Shown here one piece after another: positions 45,835-55,144 of a DNA stretch of 64,000 nt. The notes under the pieces were generated by a model. That model had not been told where the DNA came from and did no database searches. It worked only from the letters and a program-made list of their open reading frames with translations. A program made the position numbers and the translations under genes. This DNA comes from Candidatus Fermentithermobacillus carboniphilus (GTDB taxonomy: Bacteria > Bacillota > Sulfobacillia > Fermentithermobacillales > Fermentithermobacillaceae): positions 1 to 64,000 of the forward strand of contig CP062796.1 in the NCBI GenBank assembly GCA_018208355.1. The letters are read 5' to 3'. Position 1 is the stretch's first letter; every line of letters starts with the position of its first letter.

Positions 45835-46590
45835 TCAATGACGCACCACACTTGCAAAAAACCTGCAGCCTGTGTAAGACTTGAGGATCTGGAAGTGGAC
45901 TATGCGGAAACCATTCTCCTCCATCTCCCTGGCATATCCGGCGTGATCTTTAGGCCTTGCTGGTACTCTAGGGATCCGTATCTTTACTTCCTTACCTCCA
46001 TTGTACGCTGTTCTTTCCTCGATGGTTGTGAGGTCGGGTTTGAAGATGTTCAGGTACTGCTGGAACGACTCTACTGGGCCAGTGTAGGCACCGTCCAGGT
46101 ATAGCTCGTTAAACATGACGTAAGCTCCTGGCTTAAGCACGCGCCGGAGGCTACTGAGGTACTTCTGTCTGTCCCGGTCAACGACCAGCATGTGCAGGAA
46201 CTTATTGTCCACGGCGAGGTCGAAACTTGCTGCGGGAAGGAACGAAAGGTCGGTGGCGTCGTGGAGGATAAAGCGGGCGTGATCCATAAGTCCGGCTTCT
46301 TTCAGCCTAAGCTGCGCTTTCTCCAGAGCCGATGGTGCTAACTCTATTCCCAAGTAGTCGAAACCTCTCTGGATTAGAGCGAGCGCCAAGTGACCTTCAC
46401 CGCAACCGGGTTCGAGGACCCGGTGAATCCCGGGGCGGGCTCCCGCGAAATCCAGGAAAGAGTCTAGCCCGTCAAGGTCCTCGTGAATTTCCCACGGAAG
46501 GTCAGACCAGTACTTCACTCCCTGGCGGTAGACATCTTTATATCTATCCTCGTATGCCTGATAGTATTTCTTTTCCATTTGCAAGACCAC
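45835..46590 (-). CDS. SAM-dependent class I methyltransferase
   Basis: 251 residues. Motif I is VLEPGCGEGHLALALIQRG near residue 57, followed by YLGIELAPSALEKAQ and DATDLSFLPAASFDLAVD. The substrate is not identifiable. GTG 46590, a TTG 7 bp after AGGAG, or ATG 46578 could be the start. About 90 bp separate it from the ATP-grasp gene in the same direction, so both may be co-transcribed. The 370 bp upstream (46591-46960) hold no gene, only an AT-rich stretch near 46840. Confidence 0.85.
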   Translation of the reverse strand: MVLQMEKKYYQAYEDRYKDVYRQGVKYWSDLPWEIHEDLDGLDSFLDFAGARPGIHRVLEPGCGEGHLALALIQRGFDYLGIELAPSALEKAQLRLKEAGLMDHARFILHDATDLSFLPAASFDLAVDNKFLHMLVVDRDRQKYLSSLRRVLKPGAYVMFNELYLDGAYTGPVESFQQYLNIFKPDLTTIEERTAYNGGKEVKIRIPRVPARPKDHAGYAREMEENGFRIVHFQILKSYTGCRFFASVVRH

Positions 46591-46961
46591 ACTCCTAGTC
46601 GTGACTACTCTTCTTGCTTTAAGCTTGCTGACCGGCCCAACAGGTCCCGGGGTGACTTCTAGAAACTTGGAAGGTTTTCCTTCCAGCGCGGGTAGGTGTC
46701 CAGGGTTACGAGCACATCCCCTGTTCTCCTTTCGAACGAGTGGTACTCTGAGCAGGGGCGTGGCTATACGCTACGGTTTCATCGTGTGCTTTGCGGCGTT
46801 TGCAGGATATGTGGTTTTTCGGCGTTTAGGCTCTAAATATATATTTTAATTTAACCCAAAGTTCTGTCAAATAGGTGGTTTGCAACGGCGGTACCGGGCC
46901 ATTAACTATTGTGTACAGTTAGGCTTCTCTTTTGACATACGGCTTTCAACGGTATTTTATG

Positions 46962-47206
46962 GAAGACAAGAAGAAATAGCTTTGGCCTTTCCTCAGCATG
47001 GAGAAGACCAGGCTTACGAGTTTGCGGGCGGTAAATACCATGGCTCTCTTATGCCGGTGTTTAGGGATCTCCTGGTATTTGCCCTGTAGAAGCGTTTGAA
47101 CTCCTCGTTGTGCACCCTCAACGAGTTGCCTGCTTCGACCAGGTAGTACCCGAGATATCTGTTGCCTGTCTCGGTCAGAGAGTCTTCTTCGGCTTCGAAG
47201 TCACCT
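46962..47206 (-). pseudogene. IS110-family transposase C-terminal fragment, frameshifted
   Basis: Minus-strand reading gives DSLTETGNRYLGYYLVEAGN, then SLRVHNEEFKRFYR in one frame and KYQEIPKHRHKRAMVFTARK, LVSLVFSMLRKGQSY in the next, the ordinary C-terminus of an IS110 transposase with one frameshift near 47070. It is unconnected to the N-terminal IS110 fragment at 21622 but could come from a related element. The region to 47315 holds nothing else. Confidence 0.8.
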
Positions 47207-47315
47207 CATCCCTCATCTGTCATCATTAAGGTGCAAGTCTAACTGCGGAAATCAGTTTGGGCCCAGAGTCAGCAGGTGACCTTTGTTTGTTGTCAGATAC
47301 TGGGAGCCGGCCCTA

Positions 47316-48809
47316 TTACGAAGAAGACCGGACCAATACCCTCCCGGGAAAAGCATCTGTTCTCTCGGACGATAATATGACAGGTACTCCGTTAACTAAT
47401 ACATGCTCTATTCCTGCTGGGTACGCTGTAGGTTCTAGTAGGGTCGCCCGGTCTGAAACAGTGCCTGGGTCGAAAACGACTATGTCGGCGTATGCCCCTG
47501 CCTGAAGTCTTCCCCGGCCTTTGAATCCAAAAGTATCTGCCGGGAGAGAGGTCATTTTCCGGATTGCCTCCTCGAGCGTGAGCACTCCTTTTTCCCGCAC
47601 GTACCTTCCCAAGACCCGGGGAAAAGTTCCATGGGTTCGAGGGTGGAAGGCACCGAGGACTCCATCGGTGCCAACCATAACCCAGGGCTCAGTCATAAAG
47701 GAAATCAATTCTTCTTCCGATACAGACTCATATGCCAGGGCGAACTCACCCTTTGATTCGTAGAGGGCCTCGATGCAAAACTCGCCCGGAGAAATCCCCC
47801 GCAATTGGGCGGCGTCCAGCAGGGATTTTCCTAGATAGCCGGGTTCGGCAACTCTGATGATGGTGAAATACTGAGCTCCGCCTCTTTCTCGGAGCAGAGA
47901 GTCCACGTAATAGCTCATGCGTTTTCGTTCCGAAACATCACCGTATCTTTCAAGAAAGCGCCCAGGACCGGTTTCTTTGTCCCAACCCTCCACAAGTTTC
48001 GAGGCACCGTACAGACCGCCGCCGGTGATAGTATATGGATACTGGTCCGCAGCGACATTCAGGCCTGCTTCTTTTTCTTTTATCACTGTTTCTATGATGT
48101 TTTGCGCCTTTCCCCAGTTCCGAGGGAGTATCACCTTAATGTGGGAGATCTGGAGTTGGGCTTGTGAAGCCCTCGCAACCTCCAATGCTTCTCTCAAAGC
48201 CTGAGATATTTCGTCGCTCTCGCTGCGCATGTGAGTAGCGTAGATTCCGCCGTATTGCGCCGCTACTTTTGCTAGCTGGACAAGCTCGTTTGTATCTGCG
48301 AACCTTCCGGGAGCGTAGATGAGCCCTGTAGAGAGACCCAGGGCACCTTCATCCATTGCCTTCCTTGTGAGGTCCTTCATAATGGATATTTCTTCTGGAT
48401 TTGGAGGACGTTTTTCTTCCCCCATGACTTCCTTTCTTATTGAACCGTGGCCTGCGAAAAGCGCGTAGTTGGTGCCGAGGCCCCTGGACTCGGCCTGGCT
48501 GAAATGGGCTGCAGGTGATACCGGTGCGGTACCACACAGTCCTGCTATTTGAGTGGTGATGCCCTGGCGTTCTTGGTGATCGTCCCACTGACCTTCCAGG
48601 ATGCTCCAATCGGTATGACAGTGAACATCGATGAAACCGGGGGCCACCACCTTGCCGGTAGCGTCGATCACAAGGGAGGCGTTTTCTAATGGGAGGTTTC
48701 TTTCGATAGCGGAGATTCGGTCTCCTACTATGCCCACATCGGCCAGAAATCCTGGTTTGCCTGTTCCATCAACTACTGTGCCGCCTTTGATCACAATGTC
48801 CATCGCCAT
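47316..48809 (-). CDS. N-acyl-D-amino-acid deacylase (D-aminoacylase)
   Basis: 497 residues of the amidohydrolase superfamily. MDIVIKGGTVVDGTGKPGF, VVAPGFIDVHCHTDW (HxH metal ligands), EEISIMKDLTRKAMDEGALG, LSTGLIYAPGRFAD, THMRSES (His) and ILQISHIK-type QISHIKV, a late VGTDGVLGAFHPRTHGTFPR (Asp) and KGRGRLQAGAYADIVVFDP. It frees D-amino acids from N-acyl or dipeptide forms, which fits the nearby Ddl-like ligase. The start may be 48803 or 48809. Confidence 0.92.
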   Translation of the reverse strand: MAMDIVIKGGTVVDGTGKPGFLADVGIVGDRISAIERNLPLENASLVIDATGKVVAPGFIDVHCHTDWSILEGQWDDHQERQGITTQIAGLCGTAPVSPAAHFSQAESRGLGTNYALFAGHGSIRKEVMGEEKRPPNPEEISIMKDLTRKAMDEGALGLSTGLIYAPGRFADTNELVQLAKVAAQYGGIYATHMRSESDEISQALREALEVARASQAQLQISHIKVILPRNWGKAQNIIETVIKEKEAGLNVAADQYPYTITGGGLYGASKLVEGWDKETGPGRFLERYGDVSERKRMSYYVDSLLRERGGAQYFTIIRVAEPGYLGKSLLDAAQLRGISPGEFCIEALYESKGEFALAYESVSEEELISFMTEPWVMVGTDGVLGAFHPRTHGTFPRVLGRYVREKGVLTLEEAIRKMTSLPADTFGFKGRGRLQAGAYADIVVFDPGTVSDRATLLEPTAYPAGIEHVLVNGVPVILSSERTDAFPGRVLVRSSS

Positions 48810-48888
48810 GGTTTAATGCCTCTTTCACATTAGAATAACTGCGCGGTTCTGCCACCCGGTCGCCGGGCCGCTTAAAGAGTCCGTTCAA

Positions 48889-49152
48889 TTAATGAGTATA
48901 GGATCTGTTTTGTGGTTTTGCCATAACGCAATGTGTTTCTTGCCCATTCCCAAGAGGCATTATTATCGTGAAGCAGCTCCCCTGGCCTGGCCGACTTTGT
49001 ACTGAAATGCGACCACCGTGAGCTTCAACGACCTCCTTGGCTAGCGAAAGGCCCAAGCCAAAGCCCTTTCCGTCATCCGCCGACCCTATTAATTCCGGAT
49101 CGTCAAGGTCCATATGGTTATAGTCACCATGTTCCTGTTCGGGACCGGTCAT
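48889..49152 (-). pseudogene. Sensor histidine kinase, C-terminal ATPase fragment
   Basis: About 87 codons containing [20 protein letters not shown] and [17 protein letters not shown], the G2 box and end of a HATPase_c domain. Sensor, membrane and phospho-acceptor regions are missing. It directly follows the response-regulator fragment, the normal order of a two-component operon, so both are relics of one system that has suffered deletions. Confidence 0.8.
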
Positions 49153-49173
49153 ACCCTGGATTTCCTCGATAAG

Positions 49174-49440
49174 CTATTCTTCCTCCCGCAGGGTGTAACC
49201 CACGCCACGCACGGTATGCAATAACCGTGTGGGGAAGGGTTCGTCTATCTTGGCCCGCAGATAGCGTATGTAAACGTCAACGACGTTGGTGTTCCCGTAG
49301 TAGTCAAACCCCCAGACCCGATTAAGGATGATCTCGCGGCTTAAGACGATCCCCGCATTCTCGGCCAGGAAGGCCAGTAGGTCGAACTCTCGCCTGGTCA
49401 GGGGAATGGTCTTGCCACCTCTTGTGACCTGTCGCGTTTT
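49174..49440 (-). pseudogene. OmpR-family response regulator, C-terminal DNA-binding fragment
   Basis: The minus strand encodes IPLTRREFDLLAFLAENAGI, then VLSREIILNRVWGFDYYGNT, VVDVYIRYLRAKID and LLHTVRGVGYTLREEE with a stop: a complete winged-helix domain. The receiver domain with the phosphorylated aspartate is absent; sequence upstream of about 49440 is plus-strand PepSY coding sequence. Confidence 0.82.
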
Positions 49441-49452
49441 CCGGCAAATCGC

Positions 49453-49812
49453 ATGGTCCAGGATAACGAAGCGGCGGAAAGCAGTTCTTTGAGGCTAATT
49501 GCGAAAATCGGCCCCAAACAGGCCAGCGCGAGTGCCCTGCAAGCAGTACCGGGAAAAGTCATCAAGGTATCTCTGGATAACGAGGACGGCAACCTGGTGT
49601 ACAGCGTGGAAATAAAGACGTCGACAGGGGTCGTGGATGTCAAGGTTGATGCTGGCAACGGAAAAGTGCTCTCACAGGACACCTGGGAAGATGATATCTT
49701 TCTGAACATTAACAAAGCTCTCATGCGCCCCGTTTTTCTCGGTAGTAGTGACAAGGGAAGTAAGACTGGCTATTGCACTCAGGATTCCTCCTGCTATGTA
49801 AGCATACTTTAA
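49453..49812 (+). pseudogene. PepSY-domain fragment overlapping the MFS gene
   Basis: From residue 20 on the frame reads ASASALQAVPGKVIKVSLDN, then YSVEIKTSTGVVDVKVDAGN, a PepSY domain (often a protease inhibitor on the cell surface or partner of two-component systems). It has no signal peptide. PepSY similarity ends near 49690, and the rest overlaps the 3' end of the MFS gene on the other strand, so both ends appear to be deletion junctions. Confidence 0.6.
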
Positions 49813-51138
49813 TCCTGACAGGAAGGCCGCGATTTCCGAACTTTCAAGGGTAGCCTTTTGAAGGATATGGGAGGGGACAATGGCGTAGAGCACCGCACCT
49901 CCCATAGCAATACCCAAAGCCATGCCTACGTTTCGCATTGTCGCAAGAATCCCGGAAGCTACACCCAGGTGAGATTTCGGCGCACTCCCCATCACCGCAC
50001 TATTGTTTGGAGACTGGAAAATGCCGGTGCCTAGCCCGAAGAGAGCTAATCTCCACACAACGTCTGCCGTACTGGCCGAGGCTGGCAATCGGCTCATGAG
50101 GAACAGCGATAGGGCGGACGTACCGGCACCGAGACAGGTTAGTATCCTCGTACCCACGCGGTCGGAAAGGGAGCCGCTAAAAGGAGCAATTACCATGACA
50201 GCTAACGGGAAAGAGGTCATGATGAGTCCTACCTTATTCGGAGCATAGTGCAACACCCTTTGAAGATAGAAAGGAGTAAGGAAAACCGTCACGTACTGGG
50301 ACATGAAGTTGAGCAGAGCGCTGAAATTCGCAAAGGAAAAGGTTACATTGCGAAAAAGACTTAGGTTGAGCATGGGCTGCGTGACAGTGCTCTCTATCCG
50401 AAGGAAAGCGACGCCGGCCAGAACCGCGACCAGTAACATAATACCGGTGGCATAACTTAGGCCCAAACTTTGGAAGCGGTTGACAAAGAGAAGGGTAGAA
50501 AAGAGGGAAATAAAGGCGGTCACTGCTCCCGGTATATCTACCGCACCGGGCTGACCCTTCAATTCAGGGATAACGCGGCGTCCCCATAAGAGAGCCGCAA
50601 TTCCAATCGGGATGTTAATGAGGAAAACAAAACGCCAATTTAACAAGGAAGTGATGAACCCGCCAAGGGAGGGTCCTATTGCCAAGCCGGCGGAGATACT
50701 TGTAGCGTTGATACCAAGCGCTTTGCCCCGCTCTGCAGCCGGGAAGGTAGCAGTTATAATGGCATAGGGCACCGCCATCATCATGCCGGCGGCGAGTCCT
50801 TGGACGGCCCGAAAGGCGATAAGCCAATGGATCGTGGGGGAAAAGCCACACAGGCCGGAAGCAATCACAAACCCCGCAAGGCCGGACAAATATACTTTCT
50901 TGTATCCCAGGATATCCCCCAATCGACCATAGAATAGGAGCAGGCTACTGATGGTGAGAAGGTATATCATCGGGACCCATTGGGCCGTGGAAATGCTTAC
51001 ACCGAAGTACTGGGTGATAGTAGGGAGTATGACGTTGACTATACTGGCGTCAATAGGACCCATGATGCCACCAAGCATAATCGCAGCCAAAACCGAATAG
51101 CGTCCCGCGTAACGCGTATCAATGGTTTTTCCGTCCAT
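49672..51138 (-). CDS. MFS drug exporter, DHA2 (EmrB/QacA) type
   Basis: 488 residues, 14 hydrophobic helices. Early landmarks are MGPIDASIVNVILPTI and STAQWVPMIYLLTISSLLLF, then LFYGRLGDILGYKK (motif A) and a motif C-like GLAIGPSLGGFI. Proton-driven export of drugs or metabolites is expected. The last 20 residues (KNGAHESFVNVQKDIIFPGV) overlap the plus-strand PepSY fragment and probably come from a deletion junction. Divergent from pckA. Confidence 0.88.
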   Translation of the reverse strand: MDGKTIDTRYAGRYSVLAAIMLGGIMGPIDASIVNVILPTITQYFGVSISTAQWVPMIYLLTISSLLLFYGRLGDILGYKKVYLSGLAGFVIASGLCGFSPTIHWLIAFRAVQGLAAGMMMAVPYAIITATFPAAERGKALGINATSISAGLAIGPSLGGFITSLLNWRFVFLINIPIGIAALLWGRRVIPELKGQPGAVDIPGAVTAFISLFSTLLFVNRFQSLGLSYATGIMLLVAVLAGVAFLRIESTVTQPMLNLSLFRNVTFSFANFSALLNFMSQYVTVFLTPFYLQRVLHYAPNKVGLIMTSFPLAVMVIAPFSGSLSDRVGTRILTCLGAGTSALSLFLMSRLPASASTADVVWRLALFGLGTGIFQSPNNSAVMGSAPKSHLGVASGILATMRNVGMALGIAMGGAVLYAIVPSHILQKATLESSEIAAFLSGLKYAYIAGGILSAIASLTSLVTTTEKNGAHESFVNVQKDIIFPGVL

Positions 51139-51388
51139 CCACAGCGCCTCCCTGGTAACCAGGGCTCGAAATTGCAGGTGACACGTACACCTGGTTTCTT
51201 CGATACGAACTTAATCATACATTCGCCGGCAGTTAATCTACCACCTCCTGGTTGCTCTGTCTCGTTTTTTGCCGGAAGGAATCTTAACTCGTATGTCGAA
51301 GACTCTTACTCTGAGTATTTCCGCCAGATAGCCGATCGAAAGTTGGCAGTAACGATATTCAGAAAACATTGGAATGGAGTGACAACAC

Positions 51389-53035
51389 TTGGCTGCAATC
51401 GAACGCAAACCGTGGCAGGATTGTTGCCACAACGTAGCTTCATCGCTGGTAGATCGACTCTCTCCCTTTGTCAAAGTTCAAAATCCTCCGGTGGCGACAT
51501 TGGTAGAGATGACTCTCGCTGCGGGTACCGGTAAGCTGACCGAATCAGGAGCTTTAAGCGTTTTTACAGGCTCCAGGACAGGCCGTTCACCAAGCGACCG
51601 GTTCATAGCAAGAAAGTCCGGGACCGAGGGTGAAATAGCCTGGGGGAAAGTGAACCTGCCCGTTGAACCGGAGAAGGCAGAAAAAGTCCGAGAGTTAATC
51701 ATAAGGTACCTTTCGGGAGGAAGGGAACTCATTCGTCTCGATGCCTGGGTAGGTGCCGACAGCAGATTTGGAAGGCCTGTGATAGTGTTTACTGATTCTC
51801 CATGGCACGCTCTTTTTGCTCGAAATATCTTCCGGCGCGTGAGCGTAGAACCGGACGGCAGTTTACTGGACCCAGACGGAACCGCGCTACCCAAACGAAA
51901 CCCGCTGGTAATCCTCGCTGCGCCGTATCTCACGATAGATCCGAAGGAGTCCGGCCTGAGGTCGGAGGTTGGCATAATCCTCGACCTTGACGAAGGGGTT
52001 ATTACCATCCACGGGACCCAGTATGCTGGGGAAATAAAGAAGTCGGTGTTCACCGCGATGAATTTCTACCTACCGTTCGAAGGAGTTCTCCCGATGCATT
52101 GCTCCGCCAACGTCGGCAAGGACGGAGGTGTAGCCCTATTCTTCGGCCTTTCTGGCACCGGAAAGACCACGCTGTCTGCGGACTCATCCCGCCAACTTAT
52201 AGGAGATGACGAGCACGGCTGGTCTGATTCCGGGGTGTTCAACTTCGAAGGTGGTTGTTACGCAAAGTGCATAAATCTGTCCAGGGAGCACGAGCCGGAG
52301 ATATGGAATGCGATCCGTTTCGGCGCTATCCTTGAAAACGTAGTTGTAGACCCCCGAAGTCGCATTCCGGATTTCGCTGATGGGTCAGTAACCGAGAACA
52401 CCCGAGCCACATATCCGCTTTCCCACAACACAGTCGTGTATCCTGGCGGAATGGCCGGACACCCGACGACCATTTTCTTCCTCGTAGCCGATGCTTTCGG
52501 GGTTATGCCTCCCATTGCCGAACTTACGCCAGAGCAGGCCATGTATTATTTCATTTCCGGCTACACGGCAAAACTTGCGGGGACCGAGGCGGGCATGGGA
52601 AACGCGGTACAGGCTACCTTCTCAAGCTGTTTCGGTGAACCGTTCCTCCCTCTCCACCCTCAAAGATACGCAGACATGCTGAGAGATCGTATTCAGAAGC
52701 ATGGTACCAGGTGTTACCTACTCAATACGGGATGGAGCGGTGGCCCCTATGGGGTGGGTGAGAGGTTACGCCTGCCGTGGAGTAGAGCAATGGTTAATGC
52801 CGCTCTTTCAGGCGAACTTTTGAAGGTGGAAACGTATGTTGACCCGGTTTTCGGTCTCAAGGTACCGCTTTCGTGCCCGGGCGTTCCTTCGGAGGTGCTC
52901 GTGCCCGAGAATACTTGGAAAGATAAGGAAGAGTACCGGAGAAAGCGTCACGAGCTTGCGATTCAGTTCAAAGAGAACATGAATAGGTTCAGAGGGATGT
53001 CGCCCGAGGTTCTCGCCGCCGGTCCCAGGGTATAG
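51389..53035 (+). CDS. pckA: Phosphoenolpyruvate carboxykinase (ATP)
   Basis: 548 residues from TTG 51389 (GGAGTGA upstream). Signature stretches: FTGSRTGRSPSDRFI, MHCSANVG, the kinase loop LFFGLSGTGKTTLSAD, LIGDDEHGW, NFEGGCYAKCINLS and NTRATYPL, ending in YRRKRHELAIQFKENMNRF. It converts oxaloacetate and ATP to PEP, CO2 and ADP, either for gluconeogenesis or, in anaerobes, in reverse. The N-terminal 20 residues are Cys-rich and variable. Confidence 0.95.
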   Translation: MAAIERKPWQDCCHNVASSLVDRLSPFVKVQNPPVATLVEMTLAAGTGKLTESGALSVFTGSRTGRSPSDRFIARKSGTEGEIAWGKVNLPVEPEKAEKVRELIIRYLSGGRELIRLDAWVGADSRFGRPVIVFTDSPWHALFARNIFRRVSVEPDGSLLDPDGTALPKRNPLVILAAPYLTIDPKESGLRSEVGIILDLDEGVITIHGTQYAGEIKKSVFTAMNFYLPFEGVLPMHCSANVGKDGGVALFFGLSGTGKTTLSADSSRQLIGDDEHGWSDSGVFNFEGGCYAKCINLSREHEPEIWNAIRFGAILENVVVDPRSRIPDFADGSVTENTRATYPLSHNTVVYPGGMAGHPTTIFFLVADAFGVMPPIAELTPEQAMYYFISGYTAKLAGTEAGMGNAVQATFSSCFGEPFLPLHPQRYADMLRDRIQKHGTRCYLLNTGWSGGPYGVGERLRLPWSRAMVNAALSGELLKVETYVDPVFGLKVPLSCPGVPSEVLVPENTWKDKEEYRRKRHELAIQFKENMNRFRGMSPEVLAAGPRV

Positions 53036-53289
53036 CTGTTGACCTCCTGGTTCTCAGGTTTCTCAGGTTCGCCGATGTACTGGGGTTTCGGGTTCCTACG
53101 ATGGTGCGCGAAAAAGCGCGACGTCATCCGGACCCGAGGCCCCAGGTTAGGTTTTTTATCCACACATCAAGACAGGCGGCCAGTTACGCTGCACTTGACC
53201 CGCAAGTGTACCAGTCTGGTGATACCAGGATTTGCGGTAAGATCGGCAAGAATGCGAACGAGCTATTGCGGATCATTCTCGTCGAGGCT

Positions 53290-53937
53290 TTACCATGCGA
53301 GGAGTGCTGCCACCAGGCCCGCCAGGAAGATTCCATCGTAAACGCCTGCTCCTCCGATGGACAGAATCCCTGGGCCCATCCGGAGGATCTCGCCGAGGTG
53401 CAGTAAGTCGGCCCCGATCAAAGTACCCATGGTCCCTGAGATATATGCTACCACTGCTGGATTGTCGCGGCTGAAGAGGAGCGCCGACAAAGCTGCGGCC
53501 AACGGTGGGATAAAAGCCGGCATGAGAATTCCCCGTCCCGGTACCGGCCGCGCTGCCAGGTAGCAGGCGACAGCGACCATGGCAGTAGAGATGAGAACTG
53601 GGAGTAAATGTGCCCTGGGAAGAAGATAGAGGCTGAACAGCGCAGGAACTACTGCCCCTCCGAGGTTAATGGCCACTATTTGTTCCTGCACGGCAGGCGG
53701 GTAAAAGAAGAACATCGGGAAAACCGGGAAGACGGGCCTTCTGACTACCACCGTCCTTGAGAAGACGGGTATGTTAACGACACTGCCCATGAGGGAGACC
53801 GTGAACAAGAAGAATGCCCCCTGCGGAGACAAGCCAAGTTTTCCGAAAGATAGAGCAGCGACGTTCAAGTACAGCAGAAAGAACAGGGTAGGAACGCCGA
53901 GCAATATCAGTAAGAGCAAGTACAGTGGAAACAACAT
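53290..53937 (-). CDS. DUF1614 membrane protein
   Basis: 215 residues with six or seven hydrophobic helices: LYLLLLILLGVPTLFFLLYL, LMGSVVNIPVF, EQIVAINLGGAVVPALFSLY, and a C-terminal IGADLLHLGEI followed by GAGVYDGIFLAGLVAALLAW. This is the DUF1614 pattern; no function is known. The 250 bp upstream to pckA (53036-53289) hold no other gene. Confidence 0.85.
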   Translation of the reverse strand: MLFPLYLLLLILLGVPTLFFLLYLNVAALSFGKLGLSPQGAFFLFTVSLMGSVVNIPVFSRTVVVRRPVFPVFPMFFFYPPAVQEQIVAINLGGAVVPALFSLYLLPRAHLLPVLISTAMVAVACYLAARPVPGRGILMPAFIPPLAAALSALLFSRDNPAVVAYISGTMGTLIGADLLHLGEILRMGPGILSIGGAGVYDGIFLAGLVAALLAW

Positions 53938-54240
53938 GCCGAGTCCCTTCTTCCAAATAAGTTAACCCTTTCTTACAATTGTACGTCATTCTCCGGATTT
54001 GTGCTGATGATTGACTTTCCAAGATGCTCCGGGTAACTCCAAGGAGTGTACCCCCTTTAAGTTGAGGTGTAGTTTTAATTGTCTCAAATGTCTGGGGAAA
54101 AAGCAGGGAACTGTTGGTTCTGTGGAGAATATAGGTTACATAGAAGAAATGCCATATCTTATATAGAAACCATATCCATATAATAGTATATGTCTCACCG
54201 CATTCCGGTTCCTTGAAGTCACAGGGGGTGTCTCATAACA
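53938..54240. promoter_or_regulatory. AT-rich divergent intergenic region with likely promoter
   Basis: About 300 bp between divergent DUF1614 (-) and DUF1028 (+). Near 54170-54190 ATCCATATAATAGTAT contains a perfect TATAAT, suitable as a -10 element for the DUF1028/IclR transcript. No gene is seen. Confidence 0.5.
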
Positions 54241-55122
54241 GTGATGCCTACTGAACTTGAAAGACCTTACCCGTCTACTTTCTCAATTGTTGCTTGGGAC
54301 GGGGATGCCAGAGAATGGGGAGTAGCCGTACAATCCAAGTTCTTGGGGGTTGGCTCGGTTGTCCCATGGGCTCAGGCAGGGGTTGGGGCTATAGCTACTC
54401 AAGCCAGGGCGAATACGCGGTACGGGCCGCTGGGCCTTGAACTACTCCGGTCGGGAAAGACAGCCAGGGAAGTTGTAGAGGAACTTATCTCAACTGACGA
54501 AGGAGCAGATTCTCGCCAGCTAGGAGTCGTGGATTCCCACGGGAGAGCGTGGGCTTTTACGGGTAGCTCCTGTCTGCACTGGGCGGGGCACCAAGTCGGT
54601 GAAGGTTTTTCTTGCCAGGGTAATATCCTCGCCGGACCGGAAGTCGTTGCCGAAATGGCTCGCGCGTTCCGTGAGTCTTCCGGAGACTTAGCCGAACGGT
54701 TGCTCCAGTCGCTGCTGGCAGGGCAAGCTGCAGGTGGCGATAGGCGCGGTAAACAGTCGGCGGCGATTCTCGTTGTGAGAGAAAAGGGCGGGTACGGTCA
54801 ACTGAACGACAGATACATAGACCTGCGGGTGGAAGATCACCCCGATCCCATCACGGAGCTTGTGAGGTTAGTTGACACCCACAGGATATACTTTTTTAGC
54901 TTGCACGCCGGCAAAACGTACCCCTTCCGAGGCCCAATAATCGGCAAACTTCGGGACGCCTTTGTACGGCTTGGGAAAGTGGAAGAGACGGTATGTGCCG
55001 ATAGAGTCTACCAAGAGGTTTTGGACTGGGGCAGGCGAGAAGGAATTCCGGAACCTCGGGAAGGTTGGATAAACCACGACGTAGTCCTTTCGATCTTCAG
55101 AGCATTACAAGATAGACAGTGA
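54241..55122 (+). CDS. DUF1028 Ntn-hydrolase-like protein
   Basis: 293 residues. STFSIVAWDGDAREWGVAVQ, SKFLGVGSVVPWAQAGVGAI and ANTRYGPLGLELLRSGKTA are the DUF1028 signature; the fold is Ntn-hydrolase-like and often linked to peptide or amide metabolism. GTG 54241 or ATG 54244 starts it. It is followed after 22 bp by the IclR regulator in the same direction, likely one transcript. Confidence 0.88.
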   Translation: MMPTELERPYPSTFSIVAWDGDAREWGVAVQSKFLGVGSVVPWAQAGVGAIATQARANTRYGPLGLELLRSGKTAREVVEELISTDEGADSRQLGVVDSHGRAWAFTGSSCLHWAGHQVGEGFSCQGNILAGPEVVAEMARAFRESSGDLAERLLQSLLAGQAAGGDRRGKQSAAILVVREKGGYGQLNDRYIDLRVEDHPDPITELVRLVDTHRIYFFSLHAGKTYPFRGPIIGKLRDAFVRLGKVEETVCADRVYQEVLDWGRREGIPEPREGWINHDVVLSIFRALQDRQ

Positions 55123-55144
55123 TGTTGACGGAGGTAGCTGCAAA

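Noticed and set aside
46880-47089. Small plus-strand frame starting MQRRYRAINYC
   Set aside because: The opposite strand encodes an obvious IS110 transposase C-terminus across most of it.
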